Of a DNA stretch of 64,000 nt, positions 24,212-33,724 are shown one piece after another. The DNA lies in NCBI RefSeq assembly GCF_049060325.1, contig NZ_JBMGPW010000010.1:1-64000 (forward strand), given 5' to 3'. The DNA is from Vescimonas sanitatis (GTDB lineage Bacteria > Bacillota > Clostridia > Oscillospirales > Oscillospiraceae). Position numbers and translations under genes: made by a program. Below the pieces are notes generated by a model that saw only the letters and a program-made list of their open reading frames with translations, ran no database searches and was not told the origin of the DNA. Position 1 is the first letter of the stretch. The number at the start of each line of letters is the position of its first letter.

Positions 24212-25405
24212 ATGAGGGACCTTAAACATCTGATTTACTTTGAGAACCTGCTGCAAGAGGCCAATAACGACCTGGTGAAGCAGGCGAAAAGTGACGGAAA
24301 ACTGGCTTTAGGCTACACCTGCTATTTCATGCCGGAGGTGCTGCTGGACCTGCCCGGCTGCTTCTCTGTGCGCCTGCGCGCCCCCCGCTGCACATCCCCT
24401 GATATGGCGACCTATTATATGTCTTCCCGCACCTGTCACTACGGCCGCAGCCTTCTTGAGCGTGCCCTGGAGGGCGGCTTCAATTTCCTGGATGCCCAGC
24501 TGGCTACCGAGACCTGCACCGTGACCTGCCGTTTTCAGGAGCACCTCCAGCGTATGGATATCATCCAGAATGAGCGCTTCAAGTGCGAGTTCATGGATGT
24601 CCCGTTCAAAAAGACGGAAAACAGTATTGACCATTACGAGGCACAGATCAAGGCCCACGTCCTGGATTTCCTCCATGACAATTACGGCGTGGACACCTCT
24701 GACGAGGCCCTGCGCCAGACCATCGAGAGCCACAACGAGCTCTGCCGTATTATGCAGGCTATCGGCGATCACCGCAAGCTGGACGTGCCCACCATCACCG
24801 GCTATGAGTACCATGTCATCAACCTGGTGACCCTGGCCTGTCCCAAGTACCTGATCATCGACAAGCTCCGCGAGACGCTGGAGGAGCTGAAGACCCGTGA
24901 GCCGGACGCCAGACCCCAGTACCGCTGCAAGGTCCTGCTGGCCGGCAGCGAGAACGACGACCCGGACTTTACCAAGCTTATCGAAAGCTGTGGCGCCCTG
25001 GTGGTGGCGGACCGCTACTGCTACGGCGGCATGGAGTCCCGTCTGCCCATCGAGATCCGGGAAGGGGAGACGCCGCTGCGTGCCATCGCCCGCCACTATC
25101 TGCTCACCAGCCAGTGCACCCGCTTTATGGAGCAGCATGAGATGCGCCAGCGCAAGCAGCACATCGCCGACCTGGCAAAGGCGTACAAGGCGGACGGCAT
25201 CATCGTGGCCTCCAACAAGTTCTGCGAGTACTGGAGCTATGAGCGTGTCATCGATACCGTCGTTCTCCAGCGCGACTTCGGCTATCCTGTCTGTTCCATC
25301 GAGAAGGAGTATATCAACGCGGCCAGCGGCCAGCTGCGTACCCGGTTCCAGGCGTTCATTGAGAGCGTGGAGATCAAGAAGATCCAGGAGGGCGTGAAGA
25401 GATGA
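24212..25405 (+). CDS. 2-hydroxyacyl-CoA dehydratase-family protein, alpha-type, copy 1
   Basis: HgdB/BcrC-like iron-sulfur protein of 397 residues. The family's opening cluster motif is GYTCYFMPEVLLDLPGCFSV, followed by the second and third candidate cluster cysteines in SSRTCHYGRSLLERAL and ATETCTVTC. A C-terminal GQLRTRFQAFIESVEI is also typical. Dehydratase and benzoyl-CoA-reductase relatives hold a [4Fe-4S] or double-cubane cluster reduced by an ATP-driven activase. Here no CoA transferase or acyl-CoA genes are adjacent, so the substrate is unknown. The stop overlaps the beta-type gene (ATGA). Confidence 0.85.
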   Translation: MRDLKHLIYFENLLQEANNDLVKQAKSDGKLALGYTCYFMPEVLLDLPGCFSVRLRAPRCTSPDMATYYMSSRTCHYGRSLLERALEGGFNFLDAQLATETCTVTCRFQEHLQRMDIIQNERFKCEFMDVPFKKTENSIDHYEAQIKAHVLDFLHDNYGVDTSDEALRQTIESHNELCRIMQAIGDHRKLDVPTITGYEYHVINLVTLACPKYLIIDKLRETLEELKTREPDARPQYRCKVLLAGSENDDPDFTKLIESCGALVVADRYCYGGMESRLPIEIREGETPLRAIARHYLLTSQCTRFMEQHEMRQRKQHIADLAKAYKADGIIVASNKFCEYWSYERVIDTVVLQRDFGYPVCSIEKEYINAASGQLRTRFQAFIESVEIKKIQEGVKR

Positions 25406-27048
25406 AGAAATTTGATCTGAAAAACGTGGTGGAGAAGGTCAAGACCACGGATTATAAAAAGCTGGCTAAGGATTTCTGGTACGGCAAACCCCACGGCGAG
25501 CGCCGCCTGGGCGACCTGTACTGCGACAAGACCGGATTGTACAAGCACCGCGAGTGGCGCGGTGTGAAGGACACCTTCTACTATTTCAACAAGGTGTGGC
25601 TGTACAACTACGGTATGCTGGTCTACGATGTGATGCGCTACGGCGGCATCTGGACCTTTGCCAAGGGCTGCTGGCGCTATCGCTGGATGGGCCAGACCTA
25701 TCTGCCCGTGCTCCACTGGTTCGACCGCGGCATGGAGGGCCTGCGGGGTGAGGCGCTGCGCGCCTGTCCGCTGCACTATCGGGCCATGACCAACGCCACT
25801 ATCTACCAGTTCATGCAGATGTTCCGCAACGACCTGAACACCAACAAGGGGAATAAGAAGGTCCAGGCGCGGCACGACAAGACCATCGCCCACGACGAGA
25901 CGGTGTGGGGCGGCATTTTCTATCCCTTCAGCAAGGAAGTGGAGAACGTCCCCCTGCAGATGATCCCCTATTTCGTCACCTGCCATGTGAACAACCACAC
26001 GGTCCTCAACTACATCGACGCGGTGCAGTCCCTGGGCCTGCCCGGCGACCCCTGCCCCATGTGTCAGGCCGAGGCCGGACTGTTCGTGCTGGATGATGTG
26101 CCCGACTACTACAAGGCGGTCATCACCTCCAACGAGGCCTGCGACGGCTCCGTGGCCACGTCCATCATTCAGGACTGGCTCATCGACAAGCCCCTGTTCG
26201 CCATGCCCCAGCCCATGCAGTTCGACGATCCGCTGGTCCACAAGCACTGCATGAAGGAGATCGAGGAGGCGTGGAAGTTCATCGAGGAGCAGACCGGCGT
26301 TCCCTTCGACTACCAGCAGCTGTGTAAGAAGCTGGAGAGCCAGAACGAGCTCCAGCGCTTCGAGTGGGAGAAGTGGGATGTGGCGGCCAACACCAATTAT
26401 TATCCCATCAACGGCGTGTCCCAGGCGCTGTACCGTATTTACCAGTCTCAGTACGGCGATCTGCCCATCTGGCACGAGACGGACAAGAAGGTCCGCAAGA
26501 TCATGGAGAAGTGCGTGGAGCAGCGCATCAACAACTTCCCGCTGACCCGCCACCGCGTCATTGCCTGGTCCTGTGCGCCGCTGTACTATTCCAACTGGTG
26601 CACCTGGGCCTATAACTGCTGGGGCCTGAACACCATCATGAACATGGACTCCCTGATGTTCGACATGACCCTCCGCACCGACGGCTACGAGCACACCCTG
26701 GAGGACATGGCGACCTACCACGAGTGGGCGCCGATGCGCCGCATGGCTGTGGGTGGTATGCACCACATCTTCGAGCTGTGGGAGAACATGGAGCGCTTCC
26801 ACTGCGACATGGTCATGATGTACGACCAGCTGCTGTGCAAGGGTATGCAGGGCGTCCACGGCCTGTTCGAGGATGAGTTCCGCGCCCGCAATATCCACGC
26901 CATCTGGATGCCCCATGCCCTGCCCGACAAGCGTAATGTCTCCCGGGCCGAGATCCGCAGCATCATCAACGACTACATGACCACCGTCATGCAGGAGGAG
27001 CCGCTGGATCCGTCTTTGCTGGAGTTCGACGATTCTATGAGCTGGTAA
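25402..27048 (+). CDS. 2-hydroxyacyl-CoA dehydratase-family protein, beta-type, copy 1
   Basis: HgdB-like partner of 548 residues, about 150 longer than classical subunits because of an N-terminal extension carrying KHREWRGVKDTF, which is conserved in all three copies. Cysteines likely to bind a cluster lie in DPCPMCQAEAG and SNEACDGS, with others in CAPLYYSNWCTWAYNC. The C-terminus EEPLDPSLLEFDDSMSW recurs in the paralogues, which points to a docking or anchoring function. It forms the presumptive heterodimer with the preceding protein. Confidence 0.83.
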   Translation: MKKFDLKNVVEKVKTTDYKKLAKDFWYGKPHGERRLGDLYCDKTGLYKHREWRGVKDTFYYFNKVWLYNYGMLVYDVMRYGGIWTFAKGCWRYRWMGQTYLPVLHWFDRGMEGLRGEALRACPLHYRAMTNATIYQFMQMFRNDLNTNKGNKKVQARHDKTIAHDETVWGGIFYPFSKEVENVPLQMIPYFVTCHVNNHTVLNYIDAVQSLGLPGDPCPMCQAEAGLFVLDDVPDYYKAVITSNEACDGSVATSIIQDWLIDKPLFAMPQPMQFDDPLVHKHCMKEIEEAWKFIEEQTGVPFDYQQLCKKLESQNELQRFEWEKWDVAANTNYYPINGVSQALYRIYQSQYGDLPIWHETDKKVRKIMEKCVEQRINNFPLTRHRVIAWSCAPLYYSNWCTWAYNCWGLNTIMNMDSLMFDMTLRTDGYEHTLEDMATYHEWAPMRRMAVGGMHHIFELWENMERFHCDMVMMYDQLLCKGMQGVHGLFEDEFRARNIHAIWMPHALPDKRNVSRAEIRSIINDYMTTVMQEEPLDPSLLEFDDSMSW

Positions 27049-27063
27049 GAGGAGGAAGAGAAC

Positions 27064-27279
27064 ATGAAAACTGTATTCAAGATTTTGAAAAAGGTCGTCC
27101 TGATCGGATTGGGCGTCTACGCCGCACTGTTCGCCGTGTTCTTCTTCGACCTGGACGGCAAGGCGCTGTTCTACGGTGTGGAGCCGTTCCTGTGCCGCCA
27201 TTACGACCGCATGGAGCGCCGCGATCCGCTGAAGCAGAAGTACGATATGGACAAGCCCCGATACGAGTATAACAAGTGA
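27064..27279 (+). CDS. Small single-span membrane protein, HgdB-like operon 1
   Basis: Protein of 71 residues: a short basic N-terminus, one hydrophobic span (VVLIGLGVYAALFAVFFF) and then DLDGKALFYGVEPFLCRHYD with a charged tail. Equivalent small proteins follow the other two HgdB-like pairs with the shared pattern span-(N/D)L(D/E)xK. This suggests a membrane anchor or assembly factor for the complexes. I know of no named family. Confidence 0.72.
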   Translation: MKTVFKILKKVVLIGLGVYAALFAVFFFDLDGKALFYGVEPFLCRHYDRMERRDPLKQKYDMDKPRYEYNK

Positions 27280-27289
27280 GGCGATACCC

Positions 27290-27628
27290 TTGAGCGAACA
27301 CAACCATACCCACACCCATGTGGACGAGAACGGCCGGGTCTATGAGCACAGCCACGGCCACCACCATTCCCATGCCCAGACCAAAGCCGTGCTGAACCGG
27401 CTCAGCCGGGCACAGGGCCATCTGGATGCCGTGCGGAAGATGGTGGAGCGCGGTGAGGACTGCGCCGAGGTGCTGGTGCAGCTCAGCGCGGTGATCTCCG
27501 CGCTGAACGGCACGGGCCGCGCCATTCTCAAGGATCACATCAGCCACTGCATCGTGGATGCGGTGGAGGCCGGTGACCAGGAGGCCATCCAGGCGCTGAA
27601 CGATGCCATCGACCGCTTTATGCGGTAG
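27290..27628 (+). CDS. CsoR/RcnR-family metal-sensing repressor with His-rich N-terminus
   Basis: DUF156-type all-helical regulator of 112 residues. Residues 1-30 are His-rich (HNHTHTHVDE, HSHGHHHSH), followed by NRLSRAQGHLDAVRKMVERG, EDCAEVLVQLSAV and ILKDHISHC, giving the Cys-His-Cys set used by CsoR for Cu(I). RcnR-type nickel sensing is also possible given the histidines. It uses a TTG start 10 nt after the small membrane gene, so it is in operon 1 and may autoregulate it in response to nickel or copper. Confidence 0.82.
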   Translation: MSEHNHTHTHVDENGRVYEHSHGHHHSHAQTKAVLNRLSRAQGHLDAVRKMVERGEDCAEVLVQLSAVISALNGTGRAILKDHISHCIVDAVEAGDQEAIQALNDAIDRFMR

Positions 27629-27674
27629 CGCTCCGGACACCGGCGGCAGAATGTCTGAATACCGCCCTGCGGCA

Positions 27675-27703
27675 TTGACAGCGGCAGGGCGGGGGACTAT
27701 ACT
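27675..27703 (+). promoter_or_regulatory. Promoter of the flavodoxin-like gene
   Basis: TTGACA and TATACT with a 17-bp spacer. Confidence 0.75.
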
Positions 27704-27733
27704 AAACGTGAGTGACAGAGAGGGAGGAAGACT

Positions 27734-28246
27734 ATGATTTCCGGCATCGTCTACACATCCAATTCCGGCTACACGGCGCAGTACGCCCGCCTGCTGGGTG
27801 CCGCGCTGGATCTGCCCGTGACCGACGCCAAGTGGGGCGCCGATCCCCATCCGGGCAGGGCGGTCATTTACCTGGGCTGGCTCATGGCCGGCAAGGTCCA
27901 GGGATATGCGAAAGCGGCCAAAGAATTTGATATCCGCGCCGTCTGCGCCGTGGGCATGGGTCCCGCCAGCCAGGCCGGGGCCGAGAAGGTCCGGGCCAAG
28001 ATGGGCATTCCGGCGGAGGTGCCGGTATTCACCCTGCAGGGCGGCTTCGATATCAACAAGCTGCACGGACCCTATAAGTGGATCATGCAGCTGAAGTGCA
28101 AAGAGATCCGCAAAACGCTGGCGGGGAAGGCCAGTCTCAGCCCCGCCCAGCAGCTGACCTACGACATGGCGACCAAGGGTGCCAGCGCCGTCAGCGCGGA
28201 GAACCTGACACCGATCATCGACTGGTATAAAACGAAGGAGGGCTGA
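27734..28246 (+). CDS. Flavodoxin-like protein
   Basis: Protein of 170 residues beginning with the FMN phosphate loop pattern YTSNSGYTAQYARLL, then a strand VIYLGWLMAGK and a FTLQGGFD loop, matching the flavodoxin-domain (protoporphyrinogen-oxidase-like) group. It should carry FMN and act as a one- or two-electron carrier. Set between two HgdB-like operons with its own promoter, it is a plausible electron donor to them or to their activase, though this is inference. The next gene starts 2 nt later. Confidence 0.8.
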   Translation: MISGIVYTSNSGYTAQYARLLGAALDLPVTDAKWGADPHPGRAVIYLGWLMAGKVQGYAKAAKEFDIRAVCAVGMGPASQAGAEKVRAKMGIPAEVPVFTLQGGFDINKLHGPYKWIMQLKCKEIRKTLAGKASLSPAQQLTYDMATKGASAVSAENLTPIIDWYKTKEG

Positions 28247-28248
28247 CC

Positions 28249-28533
28249 ATGAGGAAGTTTTTACACATGGCGGGCGGTATCGCCAAAAAGACGCTGGCCA
28301 CTGCTGCAAAGCTGGCGAAGAAGCTGGCGCACATCGTATTGCAGGCTGCCGGCGCGGCGGTGTCCGCCGTGGGCAGGGCTGTGAAGGACCTGCTGGGCAA
28401 GGCGGCCTGCGGCGTGGGCAAAAAGGTGCAGAAGTTCATTCCACCGGTGTGCAAGGTCGTGATGATCGTGTCCGGCGCGGTGGCGCTGCTGTCCTGCGTG
28501 GGCTGGCTCATCAGCCGCAAAAAATTCGCGTAA
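28249..28533 (+). CDS. Small Ala/Lys-rich membrane protein
   Basis: Protein of 94 residues. The first 65 residues are an Ala- and Lys-rich amphipathic helix region, followed by one hydrophobic span (VVMIVSGAVALLSCVGWLI) and a basic end. It is cotranscribed with the flavodoxin-like gene. No family is recognised; it could tether the flavodoxin to the membrane. Confidence 0.65.
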   Translation: MRKFLHMAGGIAKKTLATAAKLAKKLAHIVLQAAGAAVSAVGRAVKDLLGKAACGVGKKVQKFIPPVCKVVMIVSGAVALLSCVGWLISRKKFA

Positions 28534-28552
28534 GCGAAACGCGTATACCACA

Positions 28553-28583
28553 GGGAGATGCGCCGGGGCGCATCTCCCTTAAA
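28553..28583 (+). terminator. Terminator after the flavodoxin-like operon
   Basis: GGGAGATGCGCC-GG-GGCGCATCTCCC followed by TTAAAC. The stem is strong but the T-run is short. Confidence 0.7.
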
Positions 28584-28650
28584 CAAAGCCCCGCGTTTCC
28601 ACGCACCGCGCAGGGAAGGGCGGGGGAGAGCAAAGGAGATCTGAGCAAGT

Positions 28651-30546
28651 ATGAAGAAAAAGGCATTCAAAGCGGAGAGCAAACGCCTGCTGGACCTGAT
28701 GATCAATTCCATCTATACCCACAAGGAGATATTCCTGCGGGAGATCATCTCTAACGCCTCCGACGCTATCGACAAGCTGTGCTACCTGAGCCTGACGGAC
28801 GACAAGGTGGGCTTGAACCGGGATCAGTTTGAGATCAAGCTGTCCATTGATAAGGAGCGCCGCCTGCTGACCGTCAGCGACAACGGCATCGGCATGAGTC
28901 AGGAGGAGCTGGAGAACAACCTGGGCGTCATCGCCTCATCCGGCAGTCTGAAGTTCCGCCAGGAGGTGGAGGGTGACGAGAGCGCCGATACCGACATCAT
29001 CGGCCAGTTCGGCGTGGGCTTCTACTCCGCTTTCATGGTGGCCGACGAGATCACCGTCATCACGAAGAAATACGGCGAGGACCAGGCCTGGAAGTGGCAG
29101 TCCACTGGCGTGGATGGCTATACCATTGAGCCCTGCGAGAAGGATACGGTGGGCACCGATATCATCATGCACATCAAGCCCGACACCGAGGAGGAAAAGG
29201 ACGAATACAGCCAGTACCTGCGGGAGTATCCCCTGTACAAGCTGGTGAAGAAGTATTCCGACTATATCCGTTTCCCCATCCGTATGCGCATGCCCCATCC
29301 GGAGCTGAAGGAGGGCAGCACCCAGGAGAACCCCGAGTACGAGGAGAAGTTCGAGTGGGAGACGCTGAACAGCATGGTGCCCCTGTGGCAGCGGAAGAAG
29401 GCCGACGTCAAGAAGGAGGAGTACGACGAGTTCTATCAGCAGCGCTTTGCGGACAGCCAGCCGCCGTTGAGTGTCATCACCGTCTCAGCCGAGGGCGCCG
29501 TGACCTATAAGGCTCTGCTGTTTATACCAGAGAAGGCGCCCCTGCGCTACTACTCCGAGGAGTTCGAGGGCGGGCTGCAGCTGTACTCCGCCGGCGTGAT
29601 GATCATGGACAAGTGCAAGGAGCTGCTGCCCGAGTGCTTCAACTTTGTCCGCGGTGTGGTGGAGTCCCCGGATCTGAACCTGAACATCTCCCGTGAGCTT
29701 TTGCAGCACGACCGCCAGCTGAAGCTCATCGGCGCCAACCTGGAAAAAAAGGTCAAGGCCGAGCTGGAGCGTCTGCTGCGGGACGAACGCGAGAAATATG
29801 AGTCCTTCTGGCAGTCCTTCGGCCGCCAGATCAAGCTCAGTGCCATGGACAACTACGGCGAGAAGAAGGATATGCTTCAGGATCTGATGCTGTTCTATTC
29901 CTCCACCGAGAAAAAGCTGGTGACGCTGGACGAGTACGTCTCCCGTATGCAGGAGGGCCAGAAGTACATCTACTTTGCCTCCGGCGACACGGTGGACGCT
30001 GTGGACCACATTCCCCAGACGGAACTGCTGAAGGACCGGGGCATGGAGATACTCTACTTTACCGACAAAGCCGACGAGTTTCTGTCCGATATCCTGAGAT
30101 CCTATAAGGATAAGCCCTTCCGTTCCGCCACCGACGGCGATCTGGACCTGCCCGGCGAGGCCGAGAAGCAGGAACAGGACGAGCAGCAGTACAAGGAGGC
30201 CTTTGCCTTTATCAAGGAGGCCCTGGGCGGTCAGGTGAGTGAGGTCAAGGCCTCCGCTCGCCTGAAGACCCACCCGGTCTGCCTTTCCAGTGGTGAGGGC
30301 GTTACCTTCGAGATGGAAAAGTACTTCACGGCTGCCCAGCCGGAGTTGGGGCTCAAGGCCAAGCGTATTCTGGAGATCAACGTGGATCACCCCGCCTTCC
30401 TGACCTTCGAAAAGACCCGGCTCACCGACCCGGAGAAAGCCAAAAAGTTCGCCCAGGTCTTCTACAACCAGGCACAGCTGATCGCCGGTCTGCCCATCGA
30501 CGATCCCACCGCCTACACCGACCTGCTCTGCTCCCTGTGGCAGTAG
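28651..30546 (+). CDS. htpG: Hsp90-family molecular chaperone HtpG
   Basis: Protein of 631 residues with the GHKL ATP-binding motifs FLREIISNASDAIDKL, SDNGIGM and IGQFGVGFYSAF, then the middle and dimerisation domains in normal order. It hydrolyses ATP to remodel client proteins in the cytoplasm. It lies between the first and second HgdB-like operons. That could be chance, or it could assist assembly of the large cluster-bearing enzymes. Confidence 0.96.
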   Translation: MKKKAFKAESKRLLDLMINSIYTHKEIFLREIISNASDAIDKLCYLSLTDDKVGLNRDQFEIKLSIDKERRLLTVSDNGIGMSQEELENNLGVIASSGSLKFRQEVEGDESADTDIIGQFGVGFYSAFMVADEITVITKKYGEDQAWKWQSTGVDGYTIEPCEKDTVGTDIIMHIKPDTEEEKDEYSQYLREYPLYKLVKKYSDYIRFPIRMRMPHPELKEGSTQENPEYEEKFEWETLNSMVPLWQRKKADVKKEEYDEFYQQRFADSQPPLSVITVSAEGAVTYKALLFIPEKAPLRYYSEEFEGGLQLYSAGVMIMDKCKELLPECFNFVRGVVESPDLNLNISRELLQHDRQLKLIGANLEKKVKAELERLLRDEREKYESFWQSFGRQIKLSAMDNYGEKKDMLQDLMLFYSSTEKKLVTLDEYVSRMQEGQKYIYFASGDTVDAVDHIPQTELLKDRGMEILYFTDKADEFLSDILRSYKDKPFRSATDGDLDLPGEAEKQEQDEQQYKEAFAFIKEALGGQVSEVKASARLKTHPVCLSSGEGVTFEMEKYFTAAQPELGLKAKRILEINVDHPAFLTFEKTRLTDPEKAKKFAQVFYNQAQLIAGLPIDDPTAYTDLLCSLWQ

Positions 30547-30554
30547 ATCATCAG

Positions 30555-30591
30555 AAAAAGAATGACCGCCGTGAGGCGGTCATTCTTTTTC
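30555..30591 (+). terminator. Terminator after htpG
   Basis: AAAAAGAATGACCGCC-GTGA with its full 16-bp complement. Confidence 0.92.
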
Positions 30592-30620
30592 CAAAACGAC
30601 AAAAAATACGGCGCAAATAG

Positions 30621-30649
30621 TTGCAAAAATAGTTGAAAAATGCTAAACT
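30621..30649 (+). promoter_or_regulatory. Promoter of the second HgdB-like operon
   Basis: TTGCAA and TAAACT with a 17-bp spacer; a second -10-like ATAAAT overlaps. Confidence 0.6.
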
Positions 30650-30724
30650 ATAAATAGTGTGTGAACCAGCAAGACCCACGACCCAAATCCGGGGAGAAGT
30701 CCCCATTGAGAAGGAGTTTTGCCC

Positions 30725-31915
30725 ATGAAAGACTTGAAGCACCTGATCTGGTTTGAGGACCTTTTGCAGCAGGCCAACAACGAGTTGGTCCAGCGCGCCG
30801 CGGCGGAGGGCCAGCTGGCTCTGGGATATAACTGCTACTATATACCCGAAGTGCTGCTGAATTTGCCAGGCTGCTTTTCCAGCCGCCTTCGGGCCCCCAA
30901 CAGCGGCACCGCAGAGATCGCGTCCTACTACATGACAAACCGCAACTGTCCCTATGTCCGCTGTATCCTGGAACGGGCCATCGAGGGCGGCTTCAACTAT
31001 CTGAACGCTCTGTTCGGTGCGGAGGGCTGCGCCGCCATGGAGCGCATGGAGGAGCATTTTACCCTGCTGAAGCCGGTGAAGAACGACCGCTTCATCACCA
31101 CCATCATCGACCCACCCATGAAAGGTGACAGGACCAGCCTGGATTACTACAAAGCCCAGCTGAAAGCAAAGGTGCTGGATGCCCTGCGCGACAGCTTCGG
31201 CGTGGACACCTCCGACGATGCGATTCGTGCCGCCATTGAAAAGCACAACCGTCTCTGTCGGGTCATCACGGAGATCGGCGACCTCCGTAAGGCGGAAAAC
31301 CCGGTCATCACCGGCTATGAATACCACGTCATCGTCCTGGTGAGTCAGGTCTGTCCCCATGACCTGATTTTGCCGTATCTGGAGGAGACGCTGGCGGAGC
31401 TGAAAACACGCCGGCCGGAGGCGGAATTCCCCTTCCGTGCCCGTGTCGTGCTGGCCGGAAGCGAGATCGACGACCCGGAATTTACCAAGCTGCTGGAGAG
31501 CTGCGGTGCCATGGTGGTGGCAGATCGCTATTGCTTCGGCACCTTCCCAGGCCGAGAGGAGATCGAGATCCACGGCGGCGAGACGGCCTTCGACGCGGTG
31601 TGTCGGCACTATCTGCACCACAACCAGTGCGTCCGGTTTATGGACGGCGCCAAGATCGACCAGCGGCACAGTGAGCTGCGCCGTCTGGCGGAGGACTACG
31701 GCGCCGACGGGATCATCTACGAGAGCATGAAGTTCTGCGAGTTCTGGAGCTATGAAAAGGTGCTGGCCAGCCACGTGCTTCAGCAGGAGATGGGCATCCC
31801 CTGCTGCACCATCGAGAAGGAGTACACCCTGGGCAGCGTCGGTCAGCTGCGTACCCGCTTCCAGGCCTTTGTCGAGAGTCTGGAGATCAAAAAACTGGGC
31901 CATAAGGAGGTGTGA
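30725..31915 (+). CDS. 2-hydroxyacyl-CoA dehydratase-family protein, alpha-type, copy 2
   Basis: Paralogue of the copy-1 alpha protein, 396 residues. Cluster cysteines occur in LGYNCYYIPEVLLNLPGC, MTNRNCPYVRCILERA and FGAEGCAAMERM. The C-terminal TIEKEYTLGSVGQLRTRFQ matches the family. Start at ATG 30725 with AAGGAG eight bases ahead; an in-frame TTG two codons earlier is less likely. Substrate unknown. It is coupled to the beta-type gene that follows. Confidence 0.85.
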   Translation: MKDLKHLIWFEDLLQQANNELVQRAAAEGQLALGYNCYYIPEVLLNLPGCFSSRLRAPNSGTAEIASYYMTNRNCPYVRCILERAIEGGFNYLNALFGAEGCAAMERMEEHFTLLKPVKNDRFITTIIDPPMKGDRTSLDYYKAQLKAKVLDALRDSFGVDTSDDAIRAAIEKHNRLCRVITEIGDLRKAENPVITGYEYHVIVLVSQVCPHDLILPYLEETLAELKTRRPEAEFPFRARVVLAGSEIDDPEFTKLLESCGAMVVADRYCFGTFPGREEIEIHGGETAFDAVCRHYLHHNQCVRFMDGAKIDQRHSELRRLAEDYGADGIIYESMKFCEFWSYEKVLASHVLQQEMGIPCCTIEKEYTLGSVGQLRTRFQAFVESLEIKKLGHKEV

Positions 31916-31917
31916 CC

Positions 31918-33534
31918 ATGGTACTGAAGCAGTGGACCAATGCCGTCATCGGCGTGATCGATAAAAAGCTGGAACGCTTTGACCCCAAGTGGCAGGCAGC
32001 TAACGGCAAGGGCGGTCTTCGCAGCCGCTATGAGGATAAGACCGGTATCGCCCGCCACCGGGAGTGGCGCGGTGTGAAGGATACCTTTGTGGACTACACC
32101 GCCTGGCTGAACAACCTGCTGGCCATGGGCAAAATGGTGGCCTCCGCCCCGGTGCCGATCCTCAAGGGCTTCTGGGAGTACCGTTGGATGGGCTCCTATC
32201 TGGGCACCTTCGCCTTTATTGACCGGCTGTTTGAGGGCTACCGGGAGGACGAGCTGAAGATCGCCCACATGAATATGCACTGTATCGTCAGCAGCCTCAC
32301 GAAAAAGATCGCCCTGGTCCTGGCCAACGACAAGCGTCTGGGCGGCGGAAGGGACAGCGACAACATCGTTCCCATGGACGAGGTCATGCCGCCCCTGTTT
32401 ATGACCGGCTTCCCCGGCCTGATTCCCATCCCCATCCAAACACTGCCGGAGTTCATCATCTGTGACATCGACCAACACCTGGAGCCCTACTACATCGATG
32501 TGGCCGAGTCCTTCGGCCTGGCCGCCGACGTCTGCTCCCGCTGCTCGGCGGAGACCGGCGTTGCCATCGACGACGATTTCCCCATTGTGGGCCGCGCTGT
32601 TCTGACCACCAATATGCCCTGCAACGCCAGCGAGGCCACCTCCATGTTCCAGCGCCGCCGCTTTGGTCTGCCGGATTTCCCCGTTACCATGGCCATGATC
32701 CACAACGAGCCCGGCGCGCACCCCTACTCCACCCAGATCCTGCGGGATGCCATCGCCTTTATTCAGGAGAACTACGGCGTCAAGTACGACTGGGAGGCCC
32801 TGTTCACCCGCGCTGAGCACATGAACGAGCAGAACCGCATCGAGTTGGAGAAATGGGAGCTGTTCAAGACGCCTTACTCCGCCCTCTGCGGCATTGCCGA
32901 GAGTCTGTATCGGTTATACTCCTGGGCCTCTGTCAACGGCCAGGAGGACCAGTTCACTAAAAACGACCGCAAGGTGCTGAAGCTCATGCTGGAGGCTTAC
33001 GAACGGAAGCATGAGCCTTTCGACGGAACTACCCGCCACCGGGCGTTCCTGTGGGGCCCCTCCGCGGTGTATTACACCGATTTCCCCACCTGGGTCCAGA
33101 ACTGCTGGGGCATCAATATCGTGCTGAATATGGACTCTACCATGGGCCACAACATGATCTCCACCACCGACCCGGAACAGGCCATTCAGGACCTGGCCCT
33201 GTTCTCCGAGAAGGGCGTCATGCGGCATCATGCCGTTGGCGGCTGGGACAATGTCAACGCTGTGTGGGAGTGGGCCAGCAAGTTCAACTGCGACATGGTC
33301 ATCTTCAATGACAATGTGGCCTGTAAGGGCATGAACGGCGTCCACGCTCTCATGGAGGAGCAGGCCCGTGACCTGGGCTTCCACTTCATATTCCTGGAGC
33401 ACGACCTGGAGGACTGCCGTACCATCTCCCGCCGGGATATGCGGAACACCGTCAACAAATACATGACCGTCGTACTGAACGAGGCACCGCTGGACCCCAC
33501 GCTGGTGGACTTTGACGACAGTCTGGCCTGGTAA
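31918..33534 (+). CDS. 2-hydroxyacyl-CoA dehydratase-family protein, beta-type, copy 2
   Basis: Paralogue of 538 residues with the N-terminal extension motif RHREWRGVKDTF, cysteines in ADVCSRCSAETG and TNMPCNAS, and the C-terminal tail NEAPLDPTLVDFDDSLAW. Start chosen at ATG 31918 with AAGGAGG spaced by 7; a GTG at 31912 overlaps the preceding stop and is an alternative. It forms the presumed complex with alpha copy 2. Confidence 0.83.
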   Translation: MVLKQWTNAVIGVIDKKLERFDPKWQAANGKGGLRSRYEDKTGIARHREWRGVKDTFVDYTAWLNNLLAMGKMVASAPVPILKGFWEYRWMGSYLGTFAFIDRLFEGYREDELKIAHMNMHCIVSSLTKKIALVLANDKRLGGGRDSDNIVPMDEVMPPLFMTGFPGLIPIPIQTLPEFIICDIDQHLEPYYIDVAESFGLAADVCSRCSAETGVAIDDDFPIVGRAVLTTNMPCNASEATSMFQRRRFGLPDFPVTMAMIHNEPGAHPYSTQILRDAIAFIQENYGVKYDWEALFTRAEHMNEQNRIELEKWELFKTPYSALCGIAESLYRLYSWASVNGQEDQFTKNDRKVLKLMLEAYERKHEPFDGTTRHRAFLWGPSAVYYTDFPTWVQNCWGINIVLNMDSTMGHNMISTTDPEQAIQDLALFSEKGVMRHHAVGGWDNVNAVWEWASKFNCDMVIFNDNVACKGMNGVHALMEEQARDLGFHFIFLEHDLEDCRTISRRDMRNTVNKYMTVVLNEAPLDPTLVDFDDSLAW

Positions 33535-33546
33535 GGAGGGAACCAT

Positions 33547-33717
33547 ATGAAATTCGCAGCTAAATTGCTGAAAAGACTGCTCATCACGGCAGCACTGCTG
33601 TTTGCGGGCACCTTCACCATCTACTATCTCAATCTGGAGAACAAGCTGATCTACAAGGTCATTTATCCTTTCCTGCAAAAGCACTACAACAGCCAGCAGC
33701 GTGACCGCCGCATTTGA
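33547..33717 (+). CDS. Small single-span membrane protein, HgdB-like operon 2
   Basis: Protein of 56 residues, MKFAAKLLKRLL followed by a span (ITAALLFAGTFTIYYL), then NLENKLIYKVIYPFLQKHYN and a basic tail. It parallels the 71-residue protein of operon 1 (DLDGKALFYGVEPFLCRHYD). AAGGAGG lies before the ATG. Too short for most gene callers. Confidence 0.75.
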   Translation: MKFAAKLLKRLLITAALLFAGTFTIYYLNLENKLIYKVIYPFLQKHYNSQQRDRRI

Positions 33718-33724
33718 AAAGAAG

